Shown piece after piece: positions 9,730 through 17,729 of a stretch of 64,000 nucleotides of DNA (position 1 is the stretch's first letter; every line of letters starts with the position of its first letter). A program made the translations under genes and the position numbers. The stretch spans positions 109,986 to 173,985 of the forward strand of contig UCHD01000002.1 in the NCBI GenBank assembly GCA_900472175.1, in the 5' to 3' direction. The notes below the pieces were generated by a model. The model was not told the DNA's origin. It saw nothing but the letters and a program-made list of their open reading frames with translations, and did not search any database. The DNA is from Hyphomicrobiales bacterium (lineage in GTDB: Bacteria > Pseudomonadota > Alphaproteobacteria > Rhizobiales > Rhizobiaceae).

Positions 9730-10164
9730 ATGCAGGATACAGATGCGATCGACCGGACGATCCTCAGCATCCTGTCGCGGGAAGCGCGCATCCCGATGAA
9801 GTCGCTTGCCGGCCGCATCGGCCTGTCCAGAAGCGCAACGACCGAGCGGGTCAACCGGCTGGAAAAGGCCGGGATCATTCGCGGCTACCGGGCCGATATC
9901 GGCCAGCTGGACGAGGATCAGGTGCATGCGTTCCTGCTTTTGACGCTGAAGAAAACGCCGTCGATCGGCGTGCTCGACCGGCTGGCTGGCTTCTCCTCCG
10001 TGCGCAAGGTATCGTCTGTCAGCGGCCAGCTTGATCTTGTCGTTGAAGTCCAGGTCGGATCGATCAATGCGCTGAACGAACTCAGGAACGAGGTGGCGAC
10101 GATGGAGAATGTCGATGACCTGACGACATCGATTGTGCTGCGCCGCGACATCGAACGCAGCTGA
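9730..10164 (+). CDS. Lrp/AsnC-family transcriptional regulator
   Basis: 144 residues, the standard Lrp/AsnC size. An N-terminal winged helix-turn-helix (about 5-60; MKSLAGRIGLSRSATTERVN) is followed by a C-terminal RAM/ligand-sensing alpha-beta domain containing the SGQLDLVVEVQ region. Divergent from the kinase-M23-aminotransferase gene with 127 bp between the starts. The usual arrangement is a local activator or repressor that senses an amino acid, and here it probably controls uptake and breakdown of the substrate of its neighbours. Confidence 0.92.
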   Translation: MQDTDAIDRTILSILSREARIPMKSLAGRIGLSRSATTERVNRLEKAGIIRGYRADIGQLDEDQVHAFLLLTLKKTPSIGVLDRLAGFSSVRKVSSVSGQLDLVVEVQVGSINALNELRNEVATMENVDDLTTSIVLRRDIERS

Positions 10165-10559
10165 GCCGCGCTTGACTTTGCTGCGGATGCTCACACAATG
10201 AAGTCGAGGAAAATACAGTGTTTGCTGCCTTCTCTTGCCCTGATTGATGCAAGAGAAGAGGCGCTTGCCGCCGGGCCAACCGTGTTTCACTCCAAAACTG
10301 TTCCCCGAAAAATTTGAAAGTCTTTCGTTGAGCCCGTCGAAATGGACGGCTAGCGATCCGCCGCGCGAAAACGCACAATCACCAAACCGTGAATGAGACA
10401 TCCGGCCTGCCGCAATGGCAGCCGGATACTGATCGGGCAGGGGCCCTGACAAGTCATGATGGCTTGAAGATCGGTACAGTGTGGTTGGTCGCCAGAGGAG
10501 AAGGCGGTCCTGCCAGTGGCATGCGCCGGGAATGGATTTTTCCGGCCAAGGGAGGAAAT
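10165..10559 (+). other. 395-bp leader/intergenic region before the purine permease, with a strong hairpin
   Basis: No convincing gene. The permease frame is open back to 10389, but the strong ribosome site and family length put the start at 10560. The region contains TTTGAAAGT at 10313-10321, also found before two other purine gene groups, and a stable hairpin at 10400-10427: ATCCGG (C bulge) CTGCC, loop GCAAT, GGCAG CCGGAT. A long leader with stable structure before a nucleobase permease is compatible with a riboswitch or attenuator, but I cannot match it to a known class. Confidence 0.45.
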
Positions 10560-11852
10560 ATGTTTGAACGGCTCTTCAAGCTGAGTGAGCACAATACGAC
10601 GATCCGCACCGAACTGGTTGCGGGCGTCACGACATTTCTCACAATGTCGTACATCATCTTCGTCAATCCGGATATTCTGTCGACCACCGGCATGGACCGC
10701 GACGCCATTTTCGTCGCGACCTGTCTCGCCGCAGCACTCGGCTCGATCATCATGGCGCTGGTCGCTAACTGGCCGATCGGTATGGCGCCTGGTATGGGCC
10801 TCAATGCCTTCTTCGCTTTCACGGTCGTTGCCGCCCTCGGCTTCACCTGGCAGCAGGCGCTCGGCGCCGTCTTCATCTCGGGCCTGATCTTCCTCTTCCT
10901 GACGGTGACGGGGATCCGCAGTTGGTTGATTCAGGGCATTCCGCATTCGCTGCGCAGCGCGATCGCCACCGGTATCGGCCTTTTTCTCGGCATCATCGCG
11001 CTGAAGAATGCCGGTATCGTCGTCGATAATCCGGCAACGCTCGTCGGCCTCGGCAGCCTCAAGGCCACCGGTCCGCTGCTGGCGATCTTCGGCTTCTTCG
11101 TCATTGCGGTGCTCGATGCCCTGAAAATTCGCGGTGCGATCCTGATCGGTATTCTGGCCGTCACCGTGCTCTCGTGGATCACCGGCGTCAGCCAGTTCCA
11201 GGGCGTCGTTTCGATGCCGCCCAGCATGGCGCCGACCTTCCTGCAGCTCGATATCGTCGGTGCGCTGCATGGTGGCCTAGTCCACGTCATCCTCGTCTTT
11301 GTTCTCGTCGAAGTGTTCGACGCGACGGGCACGCTGATCGGTGTCGCCAAGCGCGCCAACCTCATCCAGGAAGGCAAGCCGAGCCGCCTCGGCCGCGCGC
11401 TTCTCGCCGATAGCACCGCCATCGTTGCGGGCTCGCTGATGGGTACCAGCAGCACCACGGCCTATGTCGAAAGCGCATCCGGCGTTCAGGCCGGCGGCCG
11501 TACCGGTCTGACGGCTCTGGTCATTGCCTTGCTGTTCCTCGCCTCGCTGTTCATCTCGCCGCTGGCGGCCTCGGTGCCTACGTATGCAACAGCCCCGGCT
11601 CTGCTCTATGTCGCCGGCCTGATGATGCGCGAACTGACCGAAGTCGACTGGGAAGACCTGACCGAAGCCGCACCGGCAGCACTGACGGCCCTTGCCATGC
11701 CCTTCACCTACTCGATCGCCAACGGTCTTGCCTTCGGCTTCATCAGCTACGTCGTCCTGAAGGCGTTCACCGGCAAATGGCGCGCCATCCATCCGGCAAC
11801 CCTGATCGTCGCCGTCCTGTTCGTCATCCGCTTCGCGTTCTTCGCGGAATAA
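10560..11852 (+). CDS. NCS2-family purine (adenine/guanine/hypoxanthine) permease, AzgA-like
   Basis: 430 residues. Start chosen at the ATG after AGGGAGGAA. A polytopic membrane protein of the AzgA/PbuG branch of nucleobase-cation symporters: opening MFERLFKLSEHNTTIRTE, then GVTTFLTMSYIIFVNP, GMGLNAFFAF, VEVFDATGTLIGVAKRA and GTSSTTAYVESASGVQAGG, all typical of this branch. It imports purine bases by proton symport and so would feed the guanine deaminase and xanthine dehydrogenase encoded further along. It stands alone as a single gene with its own long leader. Confidence 0.92.
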   Translation: MFERLFKLSEHNTTIRTELVAGVTTFLTMSYIIFVNPDILSTTGMDRDAIFVATCLAAALGSIIMALVANWPIGMAPGMGLNAFFAFTVVAALGFTWQQALGAVFISGLIFLFLTVTGIRSWLIQGIPHSLRSAIATGIGLFLGIIALKNAGIVVDNPATLVGLGSLKATGPLLAIFGFFVIAVLDALKIRGAILIGILAVTVLSWITGVSQFQGVVSMPPSMAPTFLQLDIVGALHGGLVHVILVFVLVEVFDATGTLIGVAKRANLIQEGKPSRLGRALLADSTAIVAGSLMGTSSTTAYVESASGVQAGGRTGLTALVIALLFLASLFISPLAASVPTYATAPALLYVAGLMMRELTEVDWEDLTEAAPAALTALAMPFTYSIANGLAFGFISYVVLKAFTGKWRAIHPATLIVAVLFVIRFAFFAE

Positions 11853-11899
11853 ACATCGGATAACGGTCAAGCGGTTATCGCTTCTCATATGCTGAAATC

Positions 11900-11932
11900 A
11901 GTACCGGGCCGCAGTCGCTGCAGCCCGGTACT
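11900..11932 (+). terminator. Terminator-like hairpin after the purine permease
   Basis: AGTACCGGGC (11900-11909) pairs perfectly with GCCCGGTACT (11923-11932) around a 13-base loop, 48 bp after the permease stop. There is no T run, so intrinsic termination is uncertain. Confidence 0.4.
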
Positions 11933-12033
11933 CGCGTCTTCGTGATCCATGTGCCTGGTGCCGGACTGCAGCAAATGCTTGTGCTTGTGTGGTGCATCAT
12001 GTCATTAGGGCGCCTTCTCCCGGAGACCGGCAC

Positions 12034-13086
12034 ATGAACAACACCCTTTTGGCTAGACGACCATGGAAGAGACTGGCGCTGATCGCGTGGCTTTTCATGT
12101 GGGCACCCGCACATGCGACGCCTGTGCTGGTCGTCGATGCCGACAGTCACCAGGTGCTCTATCAGGACGATGCCGGCGTGCCCTGGTATCCGGCCTCGAC
12201 AACCAAGTTGATGACGGCACTCGTCGTATTCGAAGCGCTTCGTTCCGGCGAGGTGACGCTGTCGACACCCGTCACAATGACCGGCAACGCCACGAAGCAG
12301 GCTTTTCTCGAATCCGGCCTGACCCTTGGGCGGACGATGACGCTCGAGGATGCGCTGTTTGCCATGATTGCCGCATCGGCAAACGATGTGGCTGTCGCGC
12401 TGGCCGAAGCGGTTTCCCCCGACGAGCCCACTTTCGTCCGCAAGATGAATGAAGCTGCAGCCCGCCTCGGAATGACCGGTACCCGTTTTACCAATCCCAA
12501 CGGCCTGTTTGACCGCAACAACTATACGTCCGCCCGCGATCTCGCCCTTTTGGGCATGGAAGTGGACAAGATGTTCCCCGAATATCGCCGCTTCTTCCTG
12601 GCGTCGGCCGTCACGATCGACGGCAAGGAGATCAAGTCCAACAATCTGCTCTTGACCCGCTTTGACGGCACGATCGGAATGAAGACCGGTTTTCTCTGCG
12701 CATCCGGGCGAAACTTCGTCGGGCTGGCGGAGCGGAACGGAAAGCGCATGATGGTGGTCATTCTCGGCGCCACCACGGAACGGGAGCGCAACGAACGATC
12801 CGCGCAATATCTGACGCAAGCCTTCAATGGCCAGCTGCCTGCCAAGGCCGGGCTTGTCGAAAGCCTGCAGAACCGCACGGATGTGGCGCCGCAGGATATG
12901 CGCATCCGCCTCTGCACCGACAAGAGCGCTGCCTACGAGGCCAGCCGCAACGCGCTTTATCCGATGGGCCTGCCGGGCCAGGAAACGTATCTGCGGGGCG
13001 AGATACCGGCGCAGGTCCACGCGATCCGGACATGGGCCACCGATACCACAACGGACGTGCCAGTCCCCGTTAAGAGGCCGTCATGA
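12034..13086 (+). CDS. D-alanyl-D-alanine carboxypeptidase (penicillin-binding protein, DacA/DacF type)
   Basis: 350 residues from the ATG preceded by GGAGA. Signal peptide at about 1-28 ending in AHA. All three serine-transferase motifs of peptidase family S11 are present: STTK (catalytic Ser55, Lys58), SAN in ASANDVAVAL, and KTG in GMKTGFLCASG. It removes the terminal D-Ala from peptidoglycan pentapeptides in the periplasm. The C-terminal part after about residue 270 is short and lacks an obvious amphipathic anchor helix. It is flanked by unrelated genes and probably monocistronic. Confidence 0.9.
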   Translation: MNNTLLARRPWKRLALIAWLFMWAPAHATPVLVVDADSHQVLYQDDAGVPWYPASTTKLMTALVVFEALRSGEVTLSTPVTMTGNATKQAFLESGLTLGRTMTLEDALFAMIAASANDVAVALAEAVSPDEPTFVRKMNEAAARLGMTGTRFTNPNGLFDRNNYTSARDLALLGMEVDKMFPEYRRFFLASAVTIDGKEIKSNNLLLTRFDGTIGMKTGFLCASGRNFVGLAERNGKRMMVVILGATTERERNERSAQYLTQAFNGQLPAKAGLVESLQNRTDVAPQDMRIRLCTDKSAAYEASRNALYPMGLPGQETYLRGEIPAQVHAIRTWATDTTTDVPVPVKRPS

Positions 13087-13287
13087 TAACGGGAACGAAG
13101 CGGCTCGGTTCAATTTGGAGCGAACGATAGCCCCCGTTCCAAGCGAGGATTCGCTAGGAACGCCTATCGCCTGCTGAAGTGCGGTGTTGCCTGAATGCGT
13201 ACCACAGAAGCGTGATCGGAGGCCTCAGACTCCAGGGATTTCGCGCACCCAGCCGCGGGTAGTTCCTTAACCGGATGCGCCGGTGCC

Positions 13288-13656
13288 TCACTGCCAGTCG
13301 GCCATCTCGTATAGCGGCCGGATTTCGATTTCGCTTGGTCCCGGCATGGGATTGGGGCAGCGCTTCACCCAGGCGACGGCCTCGTCCATGTCCTTGACCT
13401 CCCACAGCCAGAAGCCGGCGACCAGTTCGCGGGCTTCTGCGAAAGGTCCGTCAATGACCGTGCGGCCTTTGCCATTGAAGGCAACGCGCTTGCCCGCCGA
13501 TGAAGGTTTCAGGCCGTCAGCGTCGCGCAGGATGCCGGCATCGCGCAGTTCGTCGTTGAACTTGCCCATCGCCTCCATCATCGCATTCGTCTCGGCTGTG
13601 GGGAAAAAGCCCTTTTCGCTGTCTTCGGTCGCTTTCACGAGCACCATCACACGCAT
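13288..13656 (-). CDS. YciI-family (DGPF-domain) protein
   Basis: 122 residues with the ferredoxin-like fold signature of the YCII-related/DGPF group: MRVMVLVKATEDSE at the N-terminus, VIDGPFAEARELVAGFW in the middle and a C-terminal IEIRPLYEMADW. Proteins of this family are small dimers, often encoded near sigma factors; no sigma factor is adjacent here. The function is unknown. The 201 bp between it and the carboxypeptidase gene hold nothing recognisable. Confidence 0.85.
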   Translation of the reverse strand: MRVMVLVKATEDSEKGFFPTAETNAMMEAMGKFNDELRDAGILRDADGLKPSSAGKRVAFNGKGRTVIDGPFAEARELVAGFWLWEVKDMDEAVAWVKRCPNPMPGPSEIEIRPLYEMADWQ

Positions 13657-13800
13657 CGTCTATCTCCTTGTTAGAGCCGGCCTCATCGGGCTGACATCCT
13701 AACGACGAACGGGCTTTTCGGAAATCGACATCGTCCCGCAGAATTTCTTGCCGGTCGAAAGTGATCGTGGCTGGCCTTTTCTAACTGTGCTGGGAAGCGC

Positions 13801-14286
13801 TTAGCAGACCAAAAACGGTGCCTCGTAAAAATGCTCCTCCAGATTGATACCATCGCCGGCGCGGTCGACGACGGCGAAGTCGGAGACCCCATTGAGCGGT
13901 GTCAAGATACCGTGCCAGACGTTGCGGCCGATATTGACGCCTTGTCCAGGTGCCGTCTTGAAGGCGATCGGCTCGCCCGGGCCATCCGGGGTCTCTTCGG
14001 CAACAACCACAAGAAAAGGATGTTCGCTGAGTGGTATGAATGCCTGGCTGCCGAACGGGTGCCGTTCCACCATGCCGAGTTCAAGCGGCAGCCGATAAGG
14101 CTCGCCGCGCAACAGGCTGATCATCGGGCGGGCCTTTTCGCCGGTCGTCTCGATCTTGGCGAGATCATGATAACGCACACATTTGCCGGCGTTGATCGGG
14201 AAATTGTGGGCGCCCTCGGTTTCCAGAACCTCACCGAAGGGGGCGAAGGCCTCGCGGGTCAATGGCCGGATATGGATCGTCTTCAT
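13801..14286 (-). CDS. allA: Ureidoglycolate lyase
   Basis: 161 residues, the normal AllA length. The sequence has the cupin-like features of this family (MKTIHIRPLTREAFAPFGEV at the start; NVWHGILTPL and DFAVVDRAGDG near the end). It splits ureidoglycolate into glyoxylate and urea, the last nitrogen-releasing step of allantoin breakdown. It lies 10 bp after the PuuE-UraD fusion on the same strand and so forms an operon with it. The glyoxylate product would feed gcl at 30 kb. Confidence 0.92.
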   Translation of the reverse strand: MKTIHIRPLTREAFAPFGEVLETEGAHNFPINAGKCVRYHDLAKIETTGEKARPMISLLRGEPYRLPLELGMVERHPFGSQAFIPLSEHPFLVVVAEETPDGPGEPIAFKTAPGQGVNIGRNVWHGILTPLNGVSDFAVVDRAGDGINLEEHFYEAPFLVC

Positions 14287-14296
14287 TATCTCCCCC

Positions 14297-15715
14297 TCAG
14301 TTCGGCAGCATGTCGGTCAGACGCAGCAGCGCGATCCGCTCGACCTGACGGCAGGCCGTTTGAAATTCCGTCTGCCAGTCATTGCCGATGCGGCGTTGGA
14401 AAGCCGCCAGGATCTCGGCCTTGCCCAGCCCGCGTACGGCGATGATGAAGGGAAAACCGAATGTCTTGACGTAACGGCCGTTGAGAATGTTGAACTGTTC
14501 GCGTTCCCCGTCCGTCAGGGCGTCGAGACCGGCAGAGGCCTGCTCGCTGGTCGAGCTTTCGGTCAGCCGCTTGGCCTGCGCCAGTTTCCCGGCGAGATCC
14601 GGGTGAGCGTTGAGCACCGCCAGCCGTTCCGTTTCGCTGGCACCACGGAAGACTGCCGCCAATGCGGCATGCAGACCGATGGCCGTATCGTTGGCGGCTC
14701 CCAACTCGCCCGCAAAGGCGCGCCGGGCGATCCAGTCCGAATGTTCGAAGACGCCGCCGAAGCGGGCAACGAAGGCCTCTTCCGGAAGACGCGACGGGCG
14801 ATTGTCGTTCGGCTTGAAGGGAAAGGCCTTGGCCCAATGGTCGGCGATATCGATACGCCGGGCGATCCAGACCTTGTCATGGCTCTTCACGTAATCGATG
14901 AACCGGGCAAGGGCTGCGGCGCGTCCTGGCCGTCCGGCCAGACGGCAGTGCAGGCCGATGTTCATCATTTTCGGCGCACCGGCCGCTCCCTCGGCATAGA
15001 GCACGTCGAACGTATCCTTCAGATAGCTGAAGAACTGGTCGCCGCTGTTGAAGCCCTGCGCCGTGGCGAAACGCATGTCGTTGGTATCGAGCGTATAAGG
15101 GATGACCAGCTGGGGCTTGCCGCCATGTTCGTGCCAATAGGGCAGGTCGTCGGCATAGCTGTCGGAGACATAGGCAAAACCGCCTTCCTCGCTGACGAGA
15201 TCGACGGTGTTTTCCGAACAGCGGCCGGTATACCAGCCGCGTGGCCGCTCGCCGGTCACCAGCGTGTGCAAGCGGATTGCCTCGGCGATCTGTTTGCGCT
15301 CCTCCGCCGGGTCCATGTCCTTGTGCTCGACCCATTTCAGCCCGTGCGAGGCGATTTCCCAGCCGGCACTCTGCATGGCTGCCACCTGTTCCGGGGAGCG
15401 TTTCAGGGCGGTTGCGACACCATAGACGGTGACGGGGACATCACGCTCGGTCAAAAGCCGGTGCAGCCGCCAGAAACCGGCGCGGGCACCGTATTCATAG
15501 ATAGATTCCATGTTCCAGTGGCGCTGTCCCGCCCATGCGCTGGCGCCGACGATCTCCGACAGAAACGCCTCCGATGCGATGTCGCCATGCAACACGCAGT
15601 TTTCGCCACCCTCTTCGTAGTTGACGACAAACTGCACGGCGATGCGGGCACCGTCCGGCCAGGCAGCGTTTGGTGCGGTGGCGCCATAGCCCTGGAGATC
15701 GCGCGGATATCTCAT
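14297..15715 (-). CDS. puuE: Bifunctional allantoinase (PuuE) / OHCU decarboxylase (UraD) fusion
   Basis: 472 residues from the ATG preceded by GGGAGGAA. The N-terminal part (about 1-300) is a NodB-like deacetylase-fold allantoinase of the PuuE type (MRYPRDLQGYGATAPNAAWP at the start; DSYADDLPYW and GLHCRLAGRPGR later). The C-terminal part (about 305-472) is 2-oxo-4-hydroxy-4-carboxy-5-ureidoimidazoline decarboxylase (ARFGGVFEHSDWIARRAF, LNAHPDLAGKLA, RYVKTFGFPFIIAVRG). The protein would therefore make S-allantoin from OHCU and open its ring to allantoate in one chain. Divergent from the HIU hydrolase-xdh operon. The reading frame is open far upstream, but that extension lies in the promoter region and opposite hiu hydrolase coding sequence. 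Confidence 0.93.
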   Translation of the reverse strand: MRYPRDLQGYGATAPNAAWPDGARIAVQFVVNYEEGGENCVLHGDIASEAFLSEIVGASAWAGQRHWNMESIYEYGARAGFWRLHRLLTERDVPVTVYGVATALKRSPEQVAAMQSAGWEIASHGLKWVEHKDMDPAEERKQIAEAIRLHTLVTGERPRGWYTGRCSENTVDLVSEEGGFAYVSDSYADDLPYWHEHGGKPQLVIPYTLDTNDMRFATAQGFNSGDQFFSYLKDTFDVLYAEGAAGAPKMMNIGLHCRLAGRPGRAAALARFIDYVKSHDKVWIARRIDIADHWAKAFPFKPNDNRPSRLPEEAFVARFGGVFEHSDWIARRAFAGELGAANDTAIGLHAALAAVFRGASETERLAVLNAHPDLAGKLAQAKRLTESSTSEQASAGLDALTDGEREQFNILNGRYVKTFGFPFIIAVRGLGKAEILAAFQRRIGNDWQTEFQTACRQVERIALLRLTDMLPN

Positions 15716-15782
15716 GAAATCATTCCTCCCAAAACGTTCGATTGGCCGATTTCTAACCGCAAATCGCGCGCGCCATTCCCCC

Positions 15783-15794
15783 TCAAAATTTTGA
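15783..15794. promoter_or_regulatory. Perfect palindrome in the divergent allantoin/xanthine promoter region
   Basis: TCAAAATTTTGA is a perfect 12-bp palindrome lying centrally in the 165-bp gap between the divergent puuE-uraD and HIU hydrolase genes. It overlaps the TTTGAAAGT motif (15790-15798) shared with two other purine promoters. It is a plausible operator for a purine regulator such as the LysR protein encoded at 21 kb. Confidence 0.4.
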
Positions 15795-15880
15795 AAGTCT
15801 CGAACGATCGGCCCGCTACTACAGGGAAGTGGAATGACGGATAGTGGCCGAATGAATGCAGTCTTCGGGAGGTGAAACGT

Positions 15881-16240
15881 ATGCAATCTGGAACAGTCGG
15901 CCGGCTGACGACCCACGTGCTCGACACGGCGCTTGGCAAACCCGCCGAGAACCTGCGCATCGATCTCTTCCGCATCGAAGGCGAGCGCGCCGTAGAGATC
16001 GGCTCGACCCGCACCAATGATGACGGCCGCTGCGATGCGCCGCTGCTCAGCGGCGATGCCATGAAGTCCGGGACCTATGAGCTGCGCTTTTACGCCGGCG
16101 ATTATCTCGGCCAGACGGATGGCGAGATCGCATTTCTTAATATCATCCCCATCCGCTTCGGCATCGCGGATGTGTCGGCGCACTATCATGTGCCGCTGTT
16201 GCTGTCGCCCTACAGCTATTCGACCTATCGCGGGAGCTAA
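15881..16240 (+). CDS. uraH: 5-hydroxyisourate hydrolase (transthyretin-like)
   Basis: 119 residues from the ATG after GGGAGGTG. An in-frame GTG nine bases upstream overlaps the ribosome site and is unlikely. It has both family signatures: [14 protein letters not shown] near the N-terminus and the C-terminal tetrapeptide YRGS that distinguishes HIU hydrolases from transthyretins. It converts 5-hydroxyisourate, made from urate by PuuD, to OHCU, the substrate of the UraD domain encoded divergently. It begins the xdhABC operon, with only 3 bp to the next start. Confidence 0.94.
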   Translation: MQSGTVGRLTTHVLDTALGKPAENLRIDLFRIEGERAVEIGSTRTNDDGRCDAPLLSGDAMKSGTYELRFYAGDYLGQTDGEIAFLNIIPIRFGIADVSAHYHVPLLLSPYSYSTYRGS

Positions 16241-16243
16241 GCC

Positions 16244-17719
16244 ATGACCGTCCAGATCCGCAGCTCCATCCGCTTCCTGCTCAATCATCGCCAGGTCGAG
16301 CTCTCCGCCGTCTCGGCGGTTCAGACCTTGCTCGATTTCCTGCGGCTTGACCGCAATCTGCGCGGCACCAAGGAAGGCTGCGCCGAAGGCGACTGTGGTG
16401 CCTGCACCGTGCTGGTTGGCCGCCTGCTGGATGGCCGCCTGAAGTATGAATCGGTCAACGCCTGCATCCGGTTCGTCGGCTCGCTTGACGGCTGCCATAT
16501 CGTGACGGTGGATTCGCTCGCCGTGCCGGGCGGCCCGCTGCATCCGGTGCAGCAGGCCATGGTCGATACGCACGCTTCGCAATGCGGCTTCTGCACGCCC
16601 GGCTTCGTCATGTCGCTCTACGGGCTTTGGATGGAAAACCCGAAGCCGTCGGTGGCGGAGATCGAGAAGGCGCTACAGGGCAATCTCTGTCGCTGCACGG
16701 GCTATGCCGCCATCCTGCGTGCCGCCGAAGCGGTCTCGGTGATCGGCGACCTCGACCGTGATCCGCTGGTTGCGGAACGCGCTAAGATTGTCGAGAAGCT
16801 GGAAGCGTTGAAGGACGGCAAGCGCGTCGAGATCGGTGAAGGTTCCGAACGGTTCCTGCTACCGGCCTCGGTCGATGATCTCGCCGAAATCTATGAGGCG
16901 GAGCCAAAGGCCCGCATCGTCGCCGGTTCCACCGATGTCGGCCTGTGGGTGACGAAATTCATGCGCGATATCGCGCCGGTCGTGCATCTCAGCCATCTCG
17001 ACGAGCTGCGCCGCATCACCGTCGATGAGGCTGGCATCACCTTTGGCGCCGGTGTCAGCTACACCGAATCCTTCCCGCTGATCGCAAAACATTTCCCGCA
17101 ACTGATCGAATTGTGGAATCGTATCGGCGGTCAGCAGGTGCGCAACATGGGTACGATCGGCGGCAATATCGCCAATGGTTCGCCGATCGGCGACACGCCG
17201 CCGGCGCTGATTGCGCTCGGTGCGTCCGTCGTGCTGCGCAAGGGCAAGGTCAGCCGCACCGTGCCGCTCGAAAGCTTCTTCATCGAATATGGCAAGCAGG
17301 ACCGCCAGCCCGGCGAATTCGTCGAGGCGGTGCGGATTCCGTTCGTGAGCGAGAATGCCCGTTATGCGGTCTACAAGATCACCAAGCGGCTGGACGAGGA
17401 TATTTCCGCCGTCTGCGGCGCCTTCCGCATCACCCTTGATGCGGGCGGCAAGATCGCCAGCGCGGTGATCGCTTATGGCGGCATGGCCGGAACACCGAAG
17501 CGGGCTGACAATGCCGAAGCCGTCCTGACCGGAGCGGATTGGACGGAAGCCACCGTCGAAGCTGCCATGGAGGCGCTCGGCAGGGATTACACGCCGCTCA
17601 CCGATTGGCGGGCATCTGCCGATTACCGGCTGCTGGTGGCACAGAACCTCCTGCGCCGCTTCTATCTGGAAACGCAAGGCGATGAGCCGGTGCGGCTTGA
17701 CCGCAAGCAGGCTGTGTGA
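16244..17719 (+). CDS. xdhA: Xanthine dehydrogenase, small subunit (2Fe-2S and FAD domains)
   Basis: 491 residues. The N-terminal plant-type ferredoxin domain has the cluster motif GCAEGDCGACTV, and the second [2Fe-2S] domain has CGFCTPGF and LCRCTGY. The FAD-binding domain (about 195-370) contains GGNIANGSPIGDTPPAL. The CO dehydrogenase flavoprotein C-terminal domain closes the protein. It carries electrons from the molybdenum site in XdhB to NAD+. Second gene of the HIU hydrolase-xdhABC operon. Confidence 0.95.
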   Translation: MTVQIRSSIRFLLNHRQVELSAVSAVQTLLDFLRLDRNLRGTKEGCAEGDCGACTVLVGRLLDGRLKYESVNACIRFVGSLDGCHIVTVDSLAVPGGPLHPVQQAMVDTHASQCGFCTPGFVMSLYGLWMENPKPSVAEIEKALQGNLCRCTGYAAILRAAEAVSVIGDLDRDPLVAERAKIVEKLEALKDGKRVEIGEGSERFLLPASVDDLAEIYEAEPKARIVAGSTDVGLWVTKFMRDIAPVVHLSHLDELRRITVDEAGITFGAGVSYTESFPLIAKHFPQLIELWNRIGGQQVRNMGTIGGNIANGSPIGDTPPALIALGASVVLRKGKVSRTVPLESFFIEYGKQDRQPGEFVEAVRIPFVSENARYAVYKITKRLDEDISAVCGAFRITLDAGGKIASAVIAYGGMAGTPKRADNAEAVLTGADWTEATVEAAMEALGRDYTPLTDWRASADYRLLVAQNLLRRFYLETQGDEPVRLDRKQAV

Positions 17720-17729
17720 GGAGAAGATC

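Noticed and set aside
10389-10559. An N-terminal extension of 57 residues on the purine permease.
   Set aside because: Family members start at the MFERLFKLSEH region, and the best ribosome site (AGGGAGGAA) is directly before 10560.
11277-13020. Long minus-strand frames opposite the purine permease and carboxypeptidase genes.
   Set aside because: They mirror the codon pattern of the well-supported plus-strand genes and encode His/Arg/Gly-rich sequences without domains.
14297-16582. A 761-codon open frame as one large protein including the puuE-uraD fusion.
   Set aside because: The first 290 codons run opposite the HIU hydrolase and xdhA start and show no domain. The ATG at 15715 has a strong ribosome site and starts the PuuE domain.
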